From contig NZ_JOFJ01000014.1 of assembly GCF_000718255.1 (NCBI RefSeq), forward strand, positions 62,001 to 126,000: a DNA stretch of 64,000 nucleotides, read 5' to 3'. The notes under the pieces were generated by a model. It saw only the letters and a program-made list of their open reading frames with translations, did not search any database and had not been told where the DNA came from. The position numbers were made by a program, and so were the translations under genes. The DNA is from Spirillospora albida. Its GTDB lineage: Bacteria > Actinomycetota > Actinomycetes > Streptosporangiales > Streptosporangiaceae. Positions 32,489 through 41,477 of this stretch are shown piece after piece. The stretch's first letter is position 1. Each line of letters starts with the position of its first letter.

Positions 32489-35143
32489 GTGGATACGACG
32501 ACCGCGCCCGCCGGCCCCCCGCACTCACTCCCGTACGCCCAGGTCGCCGACGCCCTCGGCACCGACACCGGGCTCGGGCTCGGCACGGACGAGGCAGCGG
32601 CGCGCCTCGAGCGGCACGGGCCGAACGCGCTGCCGGCCGCGCGGCGGCGCGGGCCGCTGCTGCGGTTCGCGCTCCAGTTCCACAGCCCGCTCATCTACGT
32701 GCTGCTGGTGTCGGCGGGCATCACGGCGGCACTGGGCGAGCACGTGGACGCCGCCGTCATCCTCGGCGTGGTGCTCGTCAACGCGATCGTCGGGTTCGTC
32801 CAGGAGGCGCGGGCCGAGCAGGCCCTCGCCGCGCTCGCCGCGCTGACCCGGACGGTCACGACCGTCGTGCGGGACGGGCGGCCGGCGCGGGTCCCGTCGC
32901 AGGAACTGGTGCGCGGCGACCTCGTCGTCCTGGAGGCGGGCGACAAGGTCCCGGCCGACCTGCGGCTCGTCCGGACGTCCGAGCTGAAGGCGGACGAGTC
33001 GGCGCTGACCGGCGAGTCGGCGCCCGTCACCAAGGACCCGGCCCCGGTCGGGGACGTGACGCTCGCCGACCGGCGCTCCATGGCGTACTCGGGCACGTTC
33101 ATCGGCTACGGCCAAGGCGCCGGGATCGTCACCGCGACCGGCGCGGACACCGAGCTCGGCCTCGTGCACCGGCTCGTCGGGCAGGCCACGGGGGTGCAGA
33201 CCCCGCTGACCCGGAAGATCGCCCGGTTCAGCAAGGTCGTGACGGTCGCGATCCTGGTCCTCGCGGCGGTGACGTTCGCGATCGGCCTGCTGCGCGGCCA
33301 GCCGGCGGCGGAGACGCTGACGGCGGCGGTGGCGCTCGCGGTCGGCGCGATCCCGGAGGGGCTGCCCGCGCTGGTCACGATCACGCTGGCGTTCGGCGTG
33401 GCGCGGATGGTGCGGCGCAACGCGATCGTCCGGCACCTGCCGGCGGTCGAGACGCTCGGCAGCACCACCGTGATCTGCACCGACAAGACGGGGACGCTCA
33501 CCGAGAACCAGATGACGGTCGTCGGCGTCGCGGCGGGCGGGCGGCTGTACGAGGTGACCGGCGCCGGCTACGCCCCGCACGGCGAGATCCGCCTCGACGG
33601 AACCCGGGTCGGCCCGGCGGAGCACCCCGTCCTGCACGCCTGCCTGCTCGCGGGGGCGGCCTGCAACGACGCCCAGGTCCAGGAGGGCGACAACGGCTGG
33701 ACGCTGCACGGCGACCCCACCGAGGGCGCCCTGGTGACCAGCGCGGCCAAGGCGGGCGTCGGGCCCGTCCCCGAGCGCGTGGACACGATCACGTTCAGCT
33801 CCGAGCGGCAGTACATGGCGACCCTGCACGCCGACGGCGCCGTCCACGTGAAGGGGTCCGTCGAGCGGATCCTCGCGGCCTGCGACACCCAGCTCGGCCC
33901 GGACGGCCGCCCCGCCCCCATCGACCGGGACGCGATCGTCCAGATCGCCCACGCGTACGGGGAGCAGGCGCTGCGGGTCCTGGCGTTCGCCCGCGCCGAG
34001 ACGGACGCGGGCGCGCTCACCGAGCTCCCCCGGCTCACCTTCCTCGGGCTGCAGGCCATGCACGACCCGCCCCGCGCGTCCGCCGCGCGGGCGGTGCGGG
34101 CCTGCCGCACCGCCGGGATCCAGGTCAAGATGATCACCGGGGACCATGCCGCGACCGCCCGCGCCATCGGCGCCGCGGTGGGGCTCGAGGGCGACGTCAT
34201 GACGGGCGCCGAGCTGGCGGCCTGCCCCGCCGCCGACCTCCCCGACGCGGTGGAGCGCACCGCCGTGTTCGCCCGCGTCACCCCCGAGCAGAAGCTGCGG
34301 CTCGTCCAGGCGCTGCAGAGCCGGGACCACGTCATCGCGATGACCGGCGACGGCGTCAACGACGCCCCCGCGCTCAAGCAGGCCGACATCGGCGTCGCGA
34401 TGGGACGGGCCGGCACGGAGGTCGCCAAGGAGTCGGCCGACATGATCCTCACCGACGACGACTTCGCCTCGATCGAGGCGGCCGTCGAGGAGGGCCGCGG
34501 CGTCTTCGACAACCTGGTGAAGTTCATCGTGTGGGCGCTGCCCGCCAACGTCGGGCTCGGCCTCGTGCTGATGGCCGCGGTGGTGCTCGGCGGGGAGCTG
34601 CCGATCCTGCCGGTCCAGGTGCTGTGGCTGAACATGACCGCCGTGCTGATCCTCGGGCTGCCGTTCGCGGTGGAGCCGCACGACGACGACATCATGCGGC
34701 GTCCGCCGCGCGACCCGGCACTGCCGCTGATCCCGCGTCCCCTCGCGGCCCGGATCCTGCTGGTGTCGGTGGTGCTCCTCGGCGGCGCGTTCGGCCTGTT
34801 CCACTGGGAGCAGGAGCACGGCGCGTCCCTGGCCGAGGCCCGCACGGTCGTGGTGAACGTGTTCGCGCTGACCCTGCTGGCCTACATGTTCAACTGCCTG
34901 TCGCTGCACCGGCCGATGCTGTGGCGGGGCGTCCGCCGCAACCCGTGGACGGCGGTCGGCGCCGCCGCGCTCCTCGCCGTCCAGGCCCTCTACACGTACA
35001 CGCCGTGGATGCGGGAGGTGTTCGGCTCCGCCGGGCTGGACGCGGCCGCCTGGCTGCGGGCCGCCGCGGTCGCGGTGCTCACCTACGTCCTCGTCGAGAC
35101 GGTGAAGTGGGCGTCCGGCCGCGAGTTCCGTCACGGTCGGTGA
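32489..35143 (+). CDS. CtpF-like cation-transporting P2-type ATPase
   Basis: 884 residues, SERCA/PMCA-like: N-domain (EAAARLERHGPNALPAARRR), LTGESAPVTKD, GAIPEGLPALVTITLA, CTDKTGTLTENQMTV, MITGDHAATARAIG, MTGDGVNDAPALKQADIGVAMG and a six-helix C-terminal block. The PEGLP form of TM4 suggests Ca2+/Mg2+-like substrates. It closely resembles mycobacterial CtpF, a DosR regulon member. GTG 32489 has GGGGAGA eight bases upstream; no better ATG exists. Confidence 0.9.
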   Translation: MDTTTAPAGPPHSLPYAQVADALGTDTGLGLGTDEAAARLERHGPNALPAARRRGPLLRFALQFHSPLIYVLLVSAGITAALGEHVDAAVILGVVLVNAIVGFVQEARAEQALAALAALTRTVTTVVRDGRPARVPSQELVRGDLVVLEAGDKVPADLRLVRTSELKADESALTGESAPVTKDPAPVGDVTLADRRSMAYSGTFIGYGQGAGIVTATGADTELGLVHRLVGQATGVQTPLTRKIARFSKVVTVAILVLAAVTFAIGLLRGQPAAETLTAAVALAVGAIPEGLPALVTITLAFGVARMVRRNAIVRHLPAVETLGSTTVICTDKTGTLTENQMTVVGVAAGGRLYEVTGAGYAPHGEIRLDGTRVGPAEHPVLHACLLAGAACNDAQVQEGDNGWTLHGDPTEGALVTSAAKAGVGPVPERVDTITFSSERQYMATLHADGAVHVKGSVERILAACDTQLGPDGRPAPIDRDAIVQIAHAYGEQALRVLAFARAETDAGALTELPRLTFLGLQAMHDPPRASAARAVRACRTAGIQVKMITGDHAATARAIGAAVGLEGDVMTGAELAACPAADLPDAVERTAVFARVTPEQKLRLVQALQSRDHVIAMTGDGVNDAPALKQADIGVAMGRAGTEVAKESADMILTDDDFASIEAAVEEGRGVFDNLVKFIVWALPANVGLGLVLMAAVVLGGELPILPVQVLWLNMTAVLILGLPFAVEPHDDDIMRRPPRDPALPLIPRPLAARILLVSVVLLGGAFGLFHWEQEHGASLAEARTVVVNVFALTLLAYMFNCLSLHRPMLWRGVRRNPWTAVGAAALLAVQALYTYTPWMREVFGSAGLDAAAWLRAAAVAVLTYVLVETVKWASGREFRHGR

Positions 35144-35166
35144 TCGCGGGGCGTTACGGTGGATCA

Positions 35167-36396
35167 ATGCGGACGATCACCGAGACGCACCTGAGGGCCG
35201 TCCTGGCGGGCCTGCCCGGAAGGCCCCGCGTCGTGGCCGGCGGCAACTTCGCGGCACCGCGCCGGCTCCTGTCGATCCTGGACGAGACCGTGCCGGAGTA
35301 CCGGCTGTTCATGCTGAACGCGCAGGGCGACCTGCCCGACCGCGACGGGGTCGTGCTGGAGACCCCGTTCGTCGGCGCCGGGATGCGCGGCCGGCGGAAC
35401 CTGCGGTACTTCCCGTCCCGGCTGTCGCTGGTCCCGAACCTGCTGAAGGGGTCGCTGCCGCCGGACGTGGTGCTGGTGCAGACGTCCCGGCCGGTCGGCC
35501 CGACGGTCTCGCTCGGCATCGAGGTCAACGTGCTGCCCGCCGCGATCGAGGCGGTGCGGGCCCGCGGCGGCCTGGTGATCGCGCAGCTCAACCCGCGGAT
35601 GCCCTACACGTTCGGTGACGCCGTCACCGCCATGGACGACATCGACTACGCGATCGAGTGCGACGAGCCGCTCGCCTCGCCGGACCCGCGGCCGCCCGGC
35701 CCGGAGGCCCAGACCATCGGCGAGCGGGTCGCCGGCCTCGTCCCGGAGCGGGCGACGCTGCAGCTCGGCATCGGCGCGGTCCCCGACGCGGTGCTCGCGT
35801 CGCTGCCGGACCGGCGGGGCCTCGGCGTGTGGTCGGAGATGTTCAGCGACGGCGTCCTCGCGCTGGAGAAGGCGGGCGCGCTCGACACCGGCACGCCCAT
35901 CACCGCGTCGTTCGCGTTCGGGAGCCGGGAGCTGTACGACTGGACGGACCGCAACGAGCGGGTCCGGATGCTGCGCACCGAGAAGACCAACGACCCCGCG
36001 GTGATCGCCCGCAGCCCCCGGATGGTGTCGGTGAACTCCGCGCTGGAGGTCGACCTGTACGCGCAGGCGAACGCGAGCCGGGTGCGCGGCGCCATCTACT
36101 CGGGGTTCGGCGGGCAGACCGACTTCATCGTGGGCGCCCTGCACTCCCCCGGCGGCCGCGCCGTGATCGCGCTGCCGTCCTGGCATCCGCGCGCGGACGT
36201 CTCGACGGTGGTGCCGCGGCTGACGGGGCCGGTGACGTCGTTCCAGCACAGCTACATCGTCAGCGAGCAGGGCACGGCCGCGATCTGGGGCCGGGACGCC
36301 GTGTCCCAGGCCCGCGAGATCGTGGAGAACGTCGCCCACCCCTCCGCGCGGGACCCACTCCGCGCGGAGGGGAGGTCGCTCGGGTTCCCCCTCTGA
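35167..36396 (+). CDS. Acetyl-CoA hydrolase/CoA-transferase family protein
   Basis: 409 residues, class I CoA-transferase fold (acetyl-CoA hydrolase/4-hydroxybutyrate CoA-transferase): NAQGDLPDRDGVVLETPFVG, VLVQTSRPVGPTVSLGIEVN, TLQLGIGAVPDAVLASLPD, LGVWSEMFSDGVLAL (candidate catalytic Glu), IYSGFGGQTDFIVGAL and the C-terminal SEQGTAAIWGRDAVSQAREI. It would move CoA between acetate and another acyl group, for example during fermentative acetate handling at low oxygen. It starts 23 bp after the ATPase stop, so it may be co-transcribed behind the same DosR-type boxes. Confidence 0.87.
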   Translation: MRTITETHLRAVLAGLPGRPRVVAGGNFAAPRRLLSILDETVPEYRLFMLNAQGDLPDRDGVVLETPFVGAGMRGRRNLRYFPSRLSLVPNLLKGSLPPDVVLVQTSRPVGPTVSLGIEVNVLPAAIEAVRARGGLVIAQLNPRMPYTFGDAVTAMDDIDYAIECDEPLASPDPRPPGPEAQTIGERVAGLVPERATLQLGIGAVPDAVLASLPDRRGLGVWSEMFSDGVLALEKAGALDTGTPITASFAFGSRELYDWTDRNERVRMLRTEKTNDPAVIARSPRMVSVNSALEVDLYAQANASRVRGAIYSGFGGQTDFIVGALHSPGGRAVIALPSWHPRADVSTVVPRLTGPVTSFQHSYIVSEQGTAAIWGRDAVSQAREIVENVAHPSARDPLRAEGRSLGFPL

Positions 36397-36450
36397 CCGC
36401 CAGGCGGCCCGACGCGTCCCATCCTCGCGGCGGGCGGGCGCGGACGATCA

Positions 36451-36464
36451 GGGCCGAAGGTCCC
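36451..36464. promoter_or_regulatory. Orphan DosR-type box between convergent genes
   Basis: GGGCC-GAAG-GTCCC, flanked A/T (AGGGCC...GTCCCT). It sits between the 3' ends of the CoA-transferase and response-regulator genes, where no start codon is near. It may be a relic of a lost gene or a chance palindrome. Confidence 0.4.
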
Positions 36465-36470
36465 TGTCCG

Positions 36471-36488
36471 GCGGGCCGCAGGGCCCGC
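36471..36488 (-). terminator. Hairpin after the response regulator operon
   Basis: GCGGGCC-GCAG-GGCCCGC, 7-bp perfect arms, beginning two bases after the response-regulator stop on the minus strand. Confidence 0.55.
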
Positions 36489-36490
36489 GG

Positions 36491-36940
36491 CTAGGGGCGC
36501 GTCGGAAGGCGGACGACGGTGACGAAGAAGTCGTCGATCTGCCGGATGGCCGCGATGAACTGGTCGAAGTCGACCGGCTTGGTGACGTAGGCGTTGGCGT
36601 GCAGCGCGTAGCTGCGCAGGATGTCCTCCTCGGCGGCGGACGTCGTCAGCACCACCACCGGGATCGGCGCCAGGTCCGGGTCGGTCTTGATCTCCTGGAG
36701 GACCTCGCGGCCGTCGCGGCGGGGCAGGTTCAGGTCGAGCAGGACGAGGTCGGGGCGCGGCGCGTCGGCGTACTCGCCGCGCCGGTACAGGAAGTCGAGC
36801 GCCTCGGCGCCGTCGCGGGCGACGTGCAGGGCGTTGCCGACCTTGTTGTGCTCGAACGCCTCGCGGGTCATCAGCTCGTCACCGGGGTCGTCCTCGACCA
36901 GCAGGACGGTGATGGGCTCGATGGAGTCGGGCGTGCTCAT
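36491..36940 (-). CDS. Single-domain response regulator (Rcp1/CheY-like)
   Basis: 149 residues comprising one receiver domain: acidic pocket VEDDPGDE, phospho-acceptor D69 in LVLLDLNLPRRDG, LTTSAAEEDILRSYALHANAYVTKPVD with the conserved Lys. It has no output domain. The LNLPRRDG form and the pairing with a DLQEPLR-type kinase are characteristic of Rcp1-like regulators next to phytochrome-class kinases. The ATG at 36940 overlaps the kinase stop (ATGA). It is the last gene of a three-gene signalling operon. Confidence 0.93.
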   Translation of the reverse strand: MSTPDSIEPITVLLVEDDPGDELMTREAFEHNKVGNALHVARDGAEALDFLYRRGEYADAPRPDLVLLDLNLPRRDGREVLQEIKTDPDLAPIPVVVLTTSAAEEDILRSYALHANAYVTKPVDFDQFIAAIRQIDDFFVTVVRLPTRP

Positions 36941-38649
36941 GAGCGGGCTCCCTGCAGATCTGCGGAGTCGGCGGACTCCCCGGCGGCCCCGGCCTCGGGG
37001 TCGGGGTCGGGGTCGGCCTCGGGGTCGGGACCGGCCTCGCCTTCGGGACCGGCCTCGGGTTCGGGTTCGGGTTCGGGGTCGGCGGCCAGCGTGAAATGGA
37101 ACCGGGTGCCCTCGTCGTGCTCCTCGTCCAGCCAGATCCGGCCGCCGTGGAACTCCACGATCTTCTTGCACAGGGCCAGGCCGATGCCGGTGCCGCCGTA
37201 GGCGTCGCGGCCGTGCAGCCGCTGGAAGATGACGAAGATCTTCTCCGCGTACTCGGCGGGGACGCCGATGCCGTTGTCGGTGACGGTGAGGTGCCAGTGC
37301 CCGTCCGCCGCCTCGCAGGTGATCCGGACGACGGGCGGGCGGTCCGGGGAGCGGAACTTGACGGCGTTCCCGATGAGGTTCTGCCACAGCATCGTGAGCT
37401 GCGTCGGGTCGCCGGTCAGCTCCGGCAGGTCGTCCGGCACCTCCACCGACGCCTCCGCGGAGGTGAGCGCGTCGCCGAGGTTGTCGAGGGCCCGGTCCAG
37501 CGGCTCCCGGAGCGCGAGCGGGCCGCGGTGGTGGTCCATGCGGCCGACCCGGGAGAACGTCAGCAGGTCGTTGATCAGCACCTGCATGCGCTTGGCGCCG
37601 TCCACGGCGAAGTCGATGTACTGCCGGGCGCGGTCGTCGAGCTGATCGGCGTACCGGCGCTCCAGCATCTGGCAGAAGGACGCGACCTTGCGCAGCGGCT
37701 CCTGAAGGTCGTGGCTGGCGACATAGGCGAACTGCTCCAGCTCGGCGTTGGAGCGGCGCAGCTCGGCGGTCTGCTCGTCCAGCTCGGCGGTGCGGCGCCG
37801 CAGCAGCAGCTCCCGCTCGGTCGCCTCCTCCAGCTCCCGGACGATCCGGCGCCGCATCGCCTCGACGCCGCGCGCCACGTCCTGGACGTCGGCGGGCCCG
37901 TGCGGCGTGATGACGTGGCCGAACTCACCGTCGGCGACGCGCCGGGTCTCCGTGCGCAGCATGCCGAGCGGGCGGCCCACCGTGTGGTGCAGCAGGAGCA
38001 CGAGCAGCACCATGGTCATCAGGAAGGCGGCGAACATGGCGGCCAGCACCCAGCCCCGCTGCGTGCGGATGTCGTGCAGTTCGGCACGGCCCTCCTCGCG
38101 GGCCTCGGCGAGGTGCCGCTCCTGGGCCTCGGTGAGGCGGTGGATCTCGTCGAAGGCGGGCCTGCCGCGAGCCGCCGTCTCGGCGGCGGACCGGCCGGGG
38201 CCGCGCTCGGCGACCTGGGCGAGCACGGCGGCGGCATGGTCGCGGCGCCACGTCCCGATCGCCCGCTCGAGGCCGGTGAGGTCGTCGCGCAGGGCGGGCT
38301 CGCCGGCCAGCAGCCCGCGCAGCGCCTCCAGCGACCGCCGCTCCTCGGCCAGCCCGGCGTTGTAGGGCTCGAGGAACCGCCGGTCGCCGGTCAGGGCGTA
38401 GCCCCGGACGCCGGTCTCCTGGCTGAGCAGCGCGGACTGCAGCCGGCCCGCCTCCACCCTGGCCGGGGAGAGCCTGTCGACGATGCGGTCGGAGGCCTCC
38501 GCGGTGCGTCCGAGGAGGATCTGCACGACGACGGCGGACGCGATGGCCAGCGTCCCCATCAGCAGCACGGCCACGAGGAACCACGACCGGACGGTCAGCA
38601 GCCGCCGCGGATCGCCGTCGCCCGGCGCGGTGGGTGTGGAGTCGTTCAT
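36937..38649 (-). CDS. Sensor histidine kinase with CHASE3 and HAMP domains
   Basis: 570 residues: TM1 (22-46), an extracellular CHASE3-like helix bundle (about 48-190), TM2 (199-221), HAMP, a coiled coil, HisKA with H313 in VASHDLQEPLR, and HATPase (NLIGNAVKF, DNGIGVP, GGTGIGLALCKK). The last 55 residues are an acidic Pro/Glu/Asp/Gly tail of PEPEP, PDPEADPDPDPE type encoded by GGGTCGG-like repeats. The start ATG 38649 is supported by ATGA overlap with the phosphatase gene. The signal is unknown. Output is via the downstream receiver and perhaps the upstream PP2C. Confidence 0.92.
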   Translation of the reverse strand: MNDSTPTAPGDGDPRRLLTVRSWFLVAVLLMGTLAIASAVVVQILLGRTAEASDRIVDRLSPARVEAGRLQSALLSQETGVRGYALTGDRRFLEPYNAGLAEERRSLEALRGLLAGEPALRDDLTGLERAIGTWRRDHAAAVLAQVAERGPGRSAAETAARGRPAFDEIHRLTEAQERHLAEAREEGRAELHDIRTQRGWVLAAMFAAFLMTMVLLVLLLHHTVGRPLGMLRTETRRVADGEFGHVITPHGPADVQDVARGVEAMRRRIVRELEEATERELLLRRRTAELDEQTAELRRSNAELEQFAYVASHDLQEPLRKVASFCQMLERRYADQLDDRARQYIDFAVDGAKRMQVLINDLLTFSRVGRMDHHRGPLALREPLDRALDNLGDALTSAEASVEVPDDLPELTGDPTQLTMLWQNLIGNAVKFRSPDRPPVVRITCEAADGHWHLTVTDNGIGVPAEYAEKIFVIFQRLHGRDAYGGTGIGLALCKKIVEFHGGRIWLDEEHDEGTRFHFTLAADPEPEPEPEAGPEGEAGPDPEADPDPDPEAGAAGESADSADLQGARS

Positions 38650-39905
38650 GGACCGTCCCATCCGACGTGCACGACGGCGACGTCATCGGCGAGCCCGCCG
38701 TGGTCGGCCGACGCGGCCTCGACGTCGGCCAGGACGGCGCCGACGAAGTCCTCGGGCGGGTGGTGGCAGTGCTCCCGGGCGATCCGGACGAGCCCCGTGA
38801 GGTCGAGCCGCCGCCCCTCCGGGTCGATCTGGCCTTCGAAGAGACCGTCGGTGAACAGGACGAGCGACGTGCCGTCCGGCAGCCGCACCTCCTCCTCCCG
38901 CCAGTCCCCGAGGCCGGGGACCATCCCGACGGCGAGCCCGCCCGGCGGCTCGACGAGCGCGACCTCGCCGGGGGCGTGCAGGAAGAAGCCGTGGTGCCCG
39001 GCCCGCAGGACCCGCGCGACCCGCTCCCCGGGCGGCAGCGTGACGGTGGTGAGCGTGACGAACATCTCCGCGCCGCCGTGCTCGGCGACGAGCAGTTCCT
39101 CGAGCAGCTCCACCAGCCGGCCGCCGCGCATCCCGGCGAGGACGAGGGACCGCCACGCCACCCGCAGGCTGACCCCGAGCGCGGCCGAGGCGGGCCCGTG
39201 CCCGGCGACGTCCCCGACCACGACGTGCACGTGCCCGTCGGCGGTCTCCACCACGTCGTAGAAGTCGCCACCGAGCAGCGAGTGCGCGCGTCCGGGCAGG
39301 TACCGCGTGACGGCGCGCAGCCGCGGGTTGCCGACCCGGGGGCGCGGCAGCAGCCCATGCTCCAGCCGGGCGTTCTCCTGGGCCCGCATGCGCTGGGCCT
39401 GGAGGGCGGCGACGGCCTGCTGGACCTGGCGGCGCTGGACGGCGTACCGGATCGCGCGGCCGAGCCCGTCCGGCTCGAGCTGGCCCTTGGCGAGGTAGTC
39501 CTGCGCGCCGGCGGCCACGGCCGCCATGCCCGCCTGCGCCTCGGCGAGCCCGGTCAGCACGACGACCGCGGCGCCGGGCGCCCACTCCAGGACCCGGCGC
39601 AGGACCGGCAGGCCCCGGACGTCGCCGAGGTGCAGGTCGAGGATGACGCAGTCGGGACCGGGGCCGGCGGCGAGGTGCGGCTCGGCGTCGGCGAGCGACC
39701 GGACCCAGGTGACGTCGTGCTTCAGCCCGGTGTCGATGAGGGTGTCCTCGACGAGCAGGGCGTCGCCCGGGTCGTCCTCGACGAGGAGGATCCGCAGCTC
39801 CTCGGCGCCGAACACCCCGTCGGCGGGTTCGCCGGCGGCGGGCTCGGTGCCGGCACCCCGCGCCGCCCGGTCGGGGGGGCGCACCGGTTGCAGGGGACGC
39901 GACAT
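38646..39905 (-). CDS. Receiver-PP2C (SpoIIE/RsbU-type) phosphatase
   Basis: 419 residues. N-terminal receiver (residues 36-160, phospho-acceptor D90 in CVILDLHLGDVRG), a coiled coil (QQAVAALQAQRMRAQENARLE), then a SpoIIE-type PP2C phosphatase (LPGRAHSLLGGDFYDVV, VVVGDVAGHGPASAALGV, LRAGHHGFFL, SLVLFTDGLFEG, ADDVAVVHV). Metal ligands (GGDFYD, GDVAGHG, TDGL, DDVAV) are complete, so it should be active. It likely dephosphorylates an anti-sigma antagonist (STAS) when its receiver is phosphorylated. First gene of the operon with the kinase and CheY-like protein. Confidence 0.92.
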   Translation of the reverse strand: MSRPLQPVRPPDRAARGAGTEPAAGEPADGVFGAEELRILLVEDDPGDALLVEDTLIDTGLKHDVTWVRSLADAEPHLAAGPGPDCVILDLHLGDVRGLPVLRRVLEWAPGAAVVVLTGLAEAQAGMAAVAAGAQDYLAKGQLEPDGLGRAIRYAVQRRQVQQAVAALQAQRMRAQENARLEHGLLPRPRVGNPRLRAVTRYLPGRAHSLLGGDFYDVVETADGHVHVVVGDVAGHGPASAALGVSLRVAWRSLVLAGMRGGRLVELLEELLVAEHGGAEMFVTLTTVTLPPGERVARVLRAGHHGFFLHAPGEVALVEPPGGLAVGMVPGLGDWREEEVRLPDGTSLVLFTDGLFEGQIDPEGRRLDLTGLVRIAREHCHHPPEDFVGAVLADVEAASADHGGLADDVAVVHVGWDGP

Positions 39906-40099
39906 CGGCAGTTCTCACACCTCTCCGGCCGGGCGCGAACCCCGATCGGCCGACGCGCGTAGTTCGGTCACCGAAAGAGAAGATACACGGCGCCGCGCGC
40001 GGATCCGGCGGAGGCGGCTCCACCTGCGGTGACGGGGGGAGGGAAAGGTCCCCTGGAGCATCTGGCGATTCCGCCCCGCCGGGGTAGTCTCGATACATC

Positions 40100-40124
40100 G
40101 GACGCCGGGATCCCGACGGCGTCC
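40100..40124. promoter_or_regulatory. Inverted repeat upstream of the STAS gene
   Basis: GGACGCCG-n9-CGGCGTCC lies 14 bp before the STAS ATG, in the 233-bp divergent gap 39906-40138. A weak half of a DosR-like site (GAGGG-AAAG-GTCCC, 40039-40052) lies in the same gap. Confidence 0.35.
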
Positions 40125-40138
40125 CCAGGGTGGTGCGG

Positions 40139-40507
40139 ATGGACGATCTGGTGCGCACGGGCACGCTTCAGGTGACGCCCGCTCGCGAGGCCGACGGTAC
40201 CCGTGTGCTGCGCGTTCGCGGCGCCGTCGACCGCACCGTCACCGGCCCCTGGGCAGAGGCCCTGCACGCCGGCGCCGAGACGGGCGGCGACATCCATCTC
40301 GACATGTCCGGCCTGGTGTTCATCGACGTGGGCGGGCTGCGCGTGCTGGTCGAGGCCGCCGCGCGGCTGGACGGCGGGCGCCGGTACCGCGTGCGCAACC
40401 TGGCGCCGCCGATGCACCGGGTCGTCCGGCTGACGGGATGGGACCGGGCGGCCGGCCTGGTCATCGACCGGTGGTCCGGGGAGGCCGGGCGCCCGGTCCC
40501 GATGTGA
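40139..40507 (+). CDS. STAS-domain anti-sigma-factor-antagonist-like protein without the phospho-Ser
   Basis: 122 residues with a complete STAS fold (VLRVRGAVDRTVTGPWAEAL, HLDMSGLVFIDVGGLRVLVEAA). In SpoIIAA/RsbV proteins the loop reads D-S/T-S-G-L with a phosphorylatable Ser; here it is D-V-G-G-L, so this regulator cannot be controlled by Ser phosphorylation in the usual way. ATG 40139 is used; a GTG at 40130 adds three residues. It is divergent from the PP2C operon and might act downstream of it or as a constitutively binding antagonist. Confidence 0.85.
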   Translation: MDDLVRTGTLQVTPAREADGTRVLRVRGAVDRTVTGPWAEALHAGAETGGDIHLDMSGLVFIDVGGLRVLVEAAARLDGGRRYRVRNLAPPMHRVVRLTGWDRAAGLVIDRWSGEAGRPVPM

Positions 40508-40519
40508 CCGGCCTCCGGC

Positions 40520-41365
40520 TCAGAGGCCGAGCCGGCCCGCGTGGCGTCCCAGGAAGGCGACGACCTCGTCCTGCGGCTTGTCGGGCAGACCCCAGATGAT
40601 CTCGGTGACGCCGGCGTCCGCCCAGGCCGCCATGTCGTCGGCCGAGGGGCGGGTGGCGGCCAGCACGCGGATCTCCGGGGCGCCGCCGCGGCCCGCGTCG
40701 GCCCAGGCCGCCCGCAGGGCGGCGGCCTTGGGGAGGATGTCCCGCTCGATCGGCGTCGTCATCCAGCCGTCGGCGTGCGCGGCGATCCACGCGAACGTCT
40801 TCGGTCCGCCGCCCGCGCCGATCAGCAGCGGGACGTGGTCCTGCGCGGGCTTCGGCCACGCCCAGGACGGGCCGAACGAGACGAACTCCCCGTCGTAGGA
40901 CGCCTGCTCCTCGGTCCACAGCGCCCGCATCGCCTCGACGTACTCGCGCAGGACGGTGCGGCGGCGGTCCGCGGGGACGTGGTGGTCGGCGAGCTCGTCG
41001 GTGTTCCAGCCGAACCCGGCGCCGACGGTGACGCGGCCGCCGGACAGGTGGTCGAGGGTCGCGACGGCCTTCGCGAGGGTGATCGGGTCGGACTCCACCG
41101 GCAGAGCCACGGCGGTCGAGAGCCGGATCTCGGACGTGACGGCGGCGGCCGTCGCGAGCGACACCCACGGGTCGAGCGTGCGCATGTAGCGGTCGTCGGG
41201 GAGGGTCGCGTCGCCGGTGCCGGGGTGGGCGGCGTCCCGCTTGACGGGGATGTGGGTGTGCTCGGGGACGTAGAAGGTGTGGAACCCGTGGTCCTCGGCG
41301 GCCTTCGCGGCGGCGGCGGGCGTGATGCCCCGGTCACTGGTGAACAGCACGATGCCATGGCGCAT
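40520..41365 (-). CDS. LLM-class F420-dependent oxidoreductase
   Basis: 281 residues: MRHGIVLFTSDRGITP, FYVPEHTHIPV, RTLDPWVSLATAAAVTSEIRLSTAV, DHLSGGRVTVGAGFGWNTDEL and PLLIGAGGGPKTFAWIAAHADGWM are the diagnostic blocks of the F420-dependent TIGR03619-like subfamily of luciferase-like monooxygenases. The cofactor is inferred from subfamily. Substrate unknown. A single gene, shielded from the upstream NarK by a hairpin. Confidence 0.88.
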   Translation of the reverse strand: MRHGIVLFTSDRGITPAAAAKAAEDHGFHTFYVPEHTHIPVKRDAAHPGTGDATLPDDRYMRTLDPWVSLATAAAVTSEIRLSTAVALPVESDPITLAKAVATLDHLSGGRVTVGAGFGWNTDELADHHVPADRRRTVLREYVEAMRALWTEEQASYDGEFVSFGPSWAWPKPAQDHVPLLIGAGGGPKTFAWIAAHADGWMTTPIERDILPKAAALRAAWADAGRGGAPEIRVLAATRPSADDMAAWADAGVTEIIWGLPDKPQDEVVAFLGRHAGRLGL

Positions 41366-41416
41366 GCGCCGATACTAGAACGATGTCTGGACACCTGTCT
41401 TGTCCCGCGCGGAAAC

Positions 41417-41448
41417 GGGCCGGCCGTCCCCCTCGGGACGACCGGCCC
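41417..41448 (-). terminator. Strong hairpin after the NarK-like gene
   Basis: GGGCCGGCCGTCCC / GGGACGACCGGCCC, 14-bp arms with one mismatch and a CCTC loop, about 30 bp past the NarK stop and 52 bp before the LLM start. Confidence 0.7.
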
Positions 41449-41477
41449 CCGGCCGCACGGGCCGGATTCCGTTGCGA

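Noticed and set aside
36950..37085. GGGTCGGGGTCGG-type tandem repeats that might be a regulatory satellite.
   Set aside because: They encode the acidic PEPEP/PDPEADPDPDPE tail of the histidine kinase in frame.
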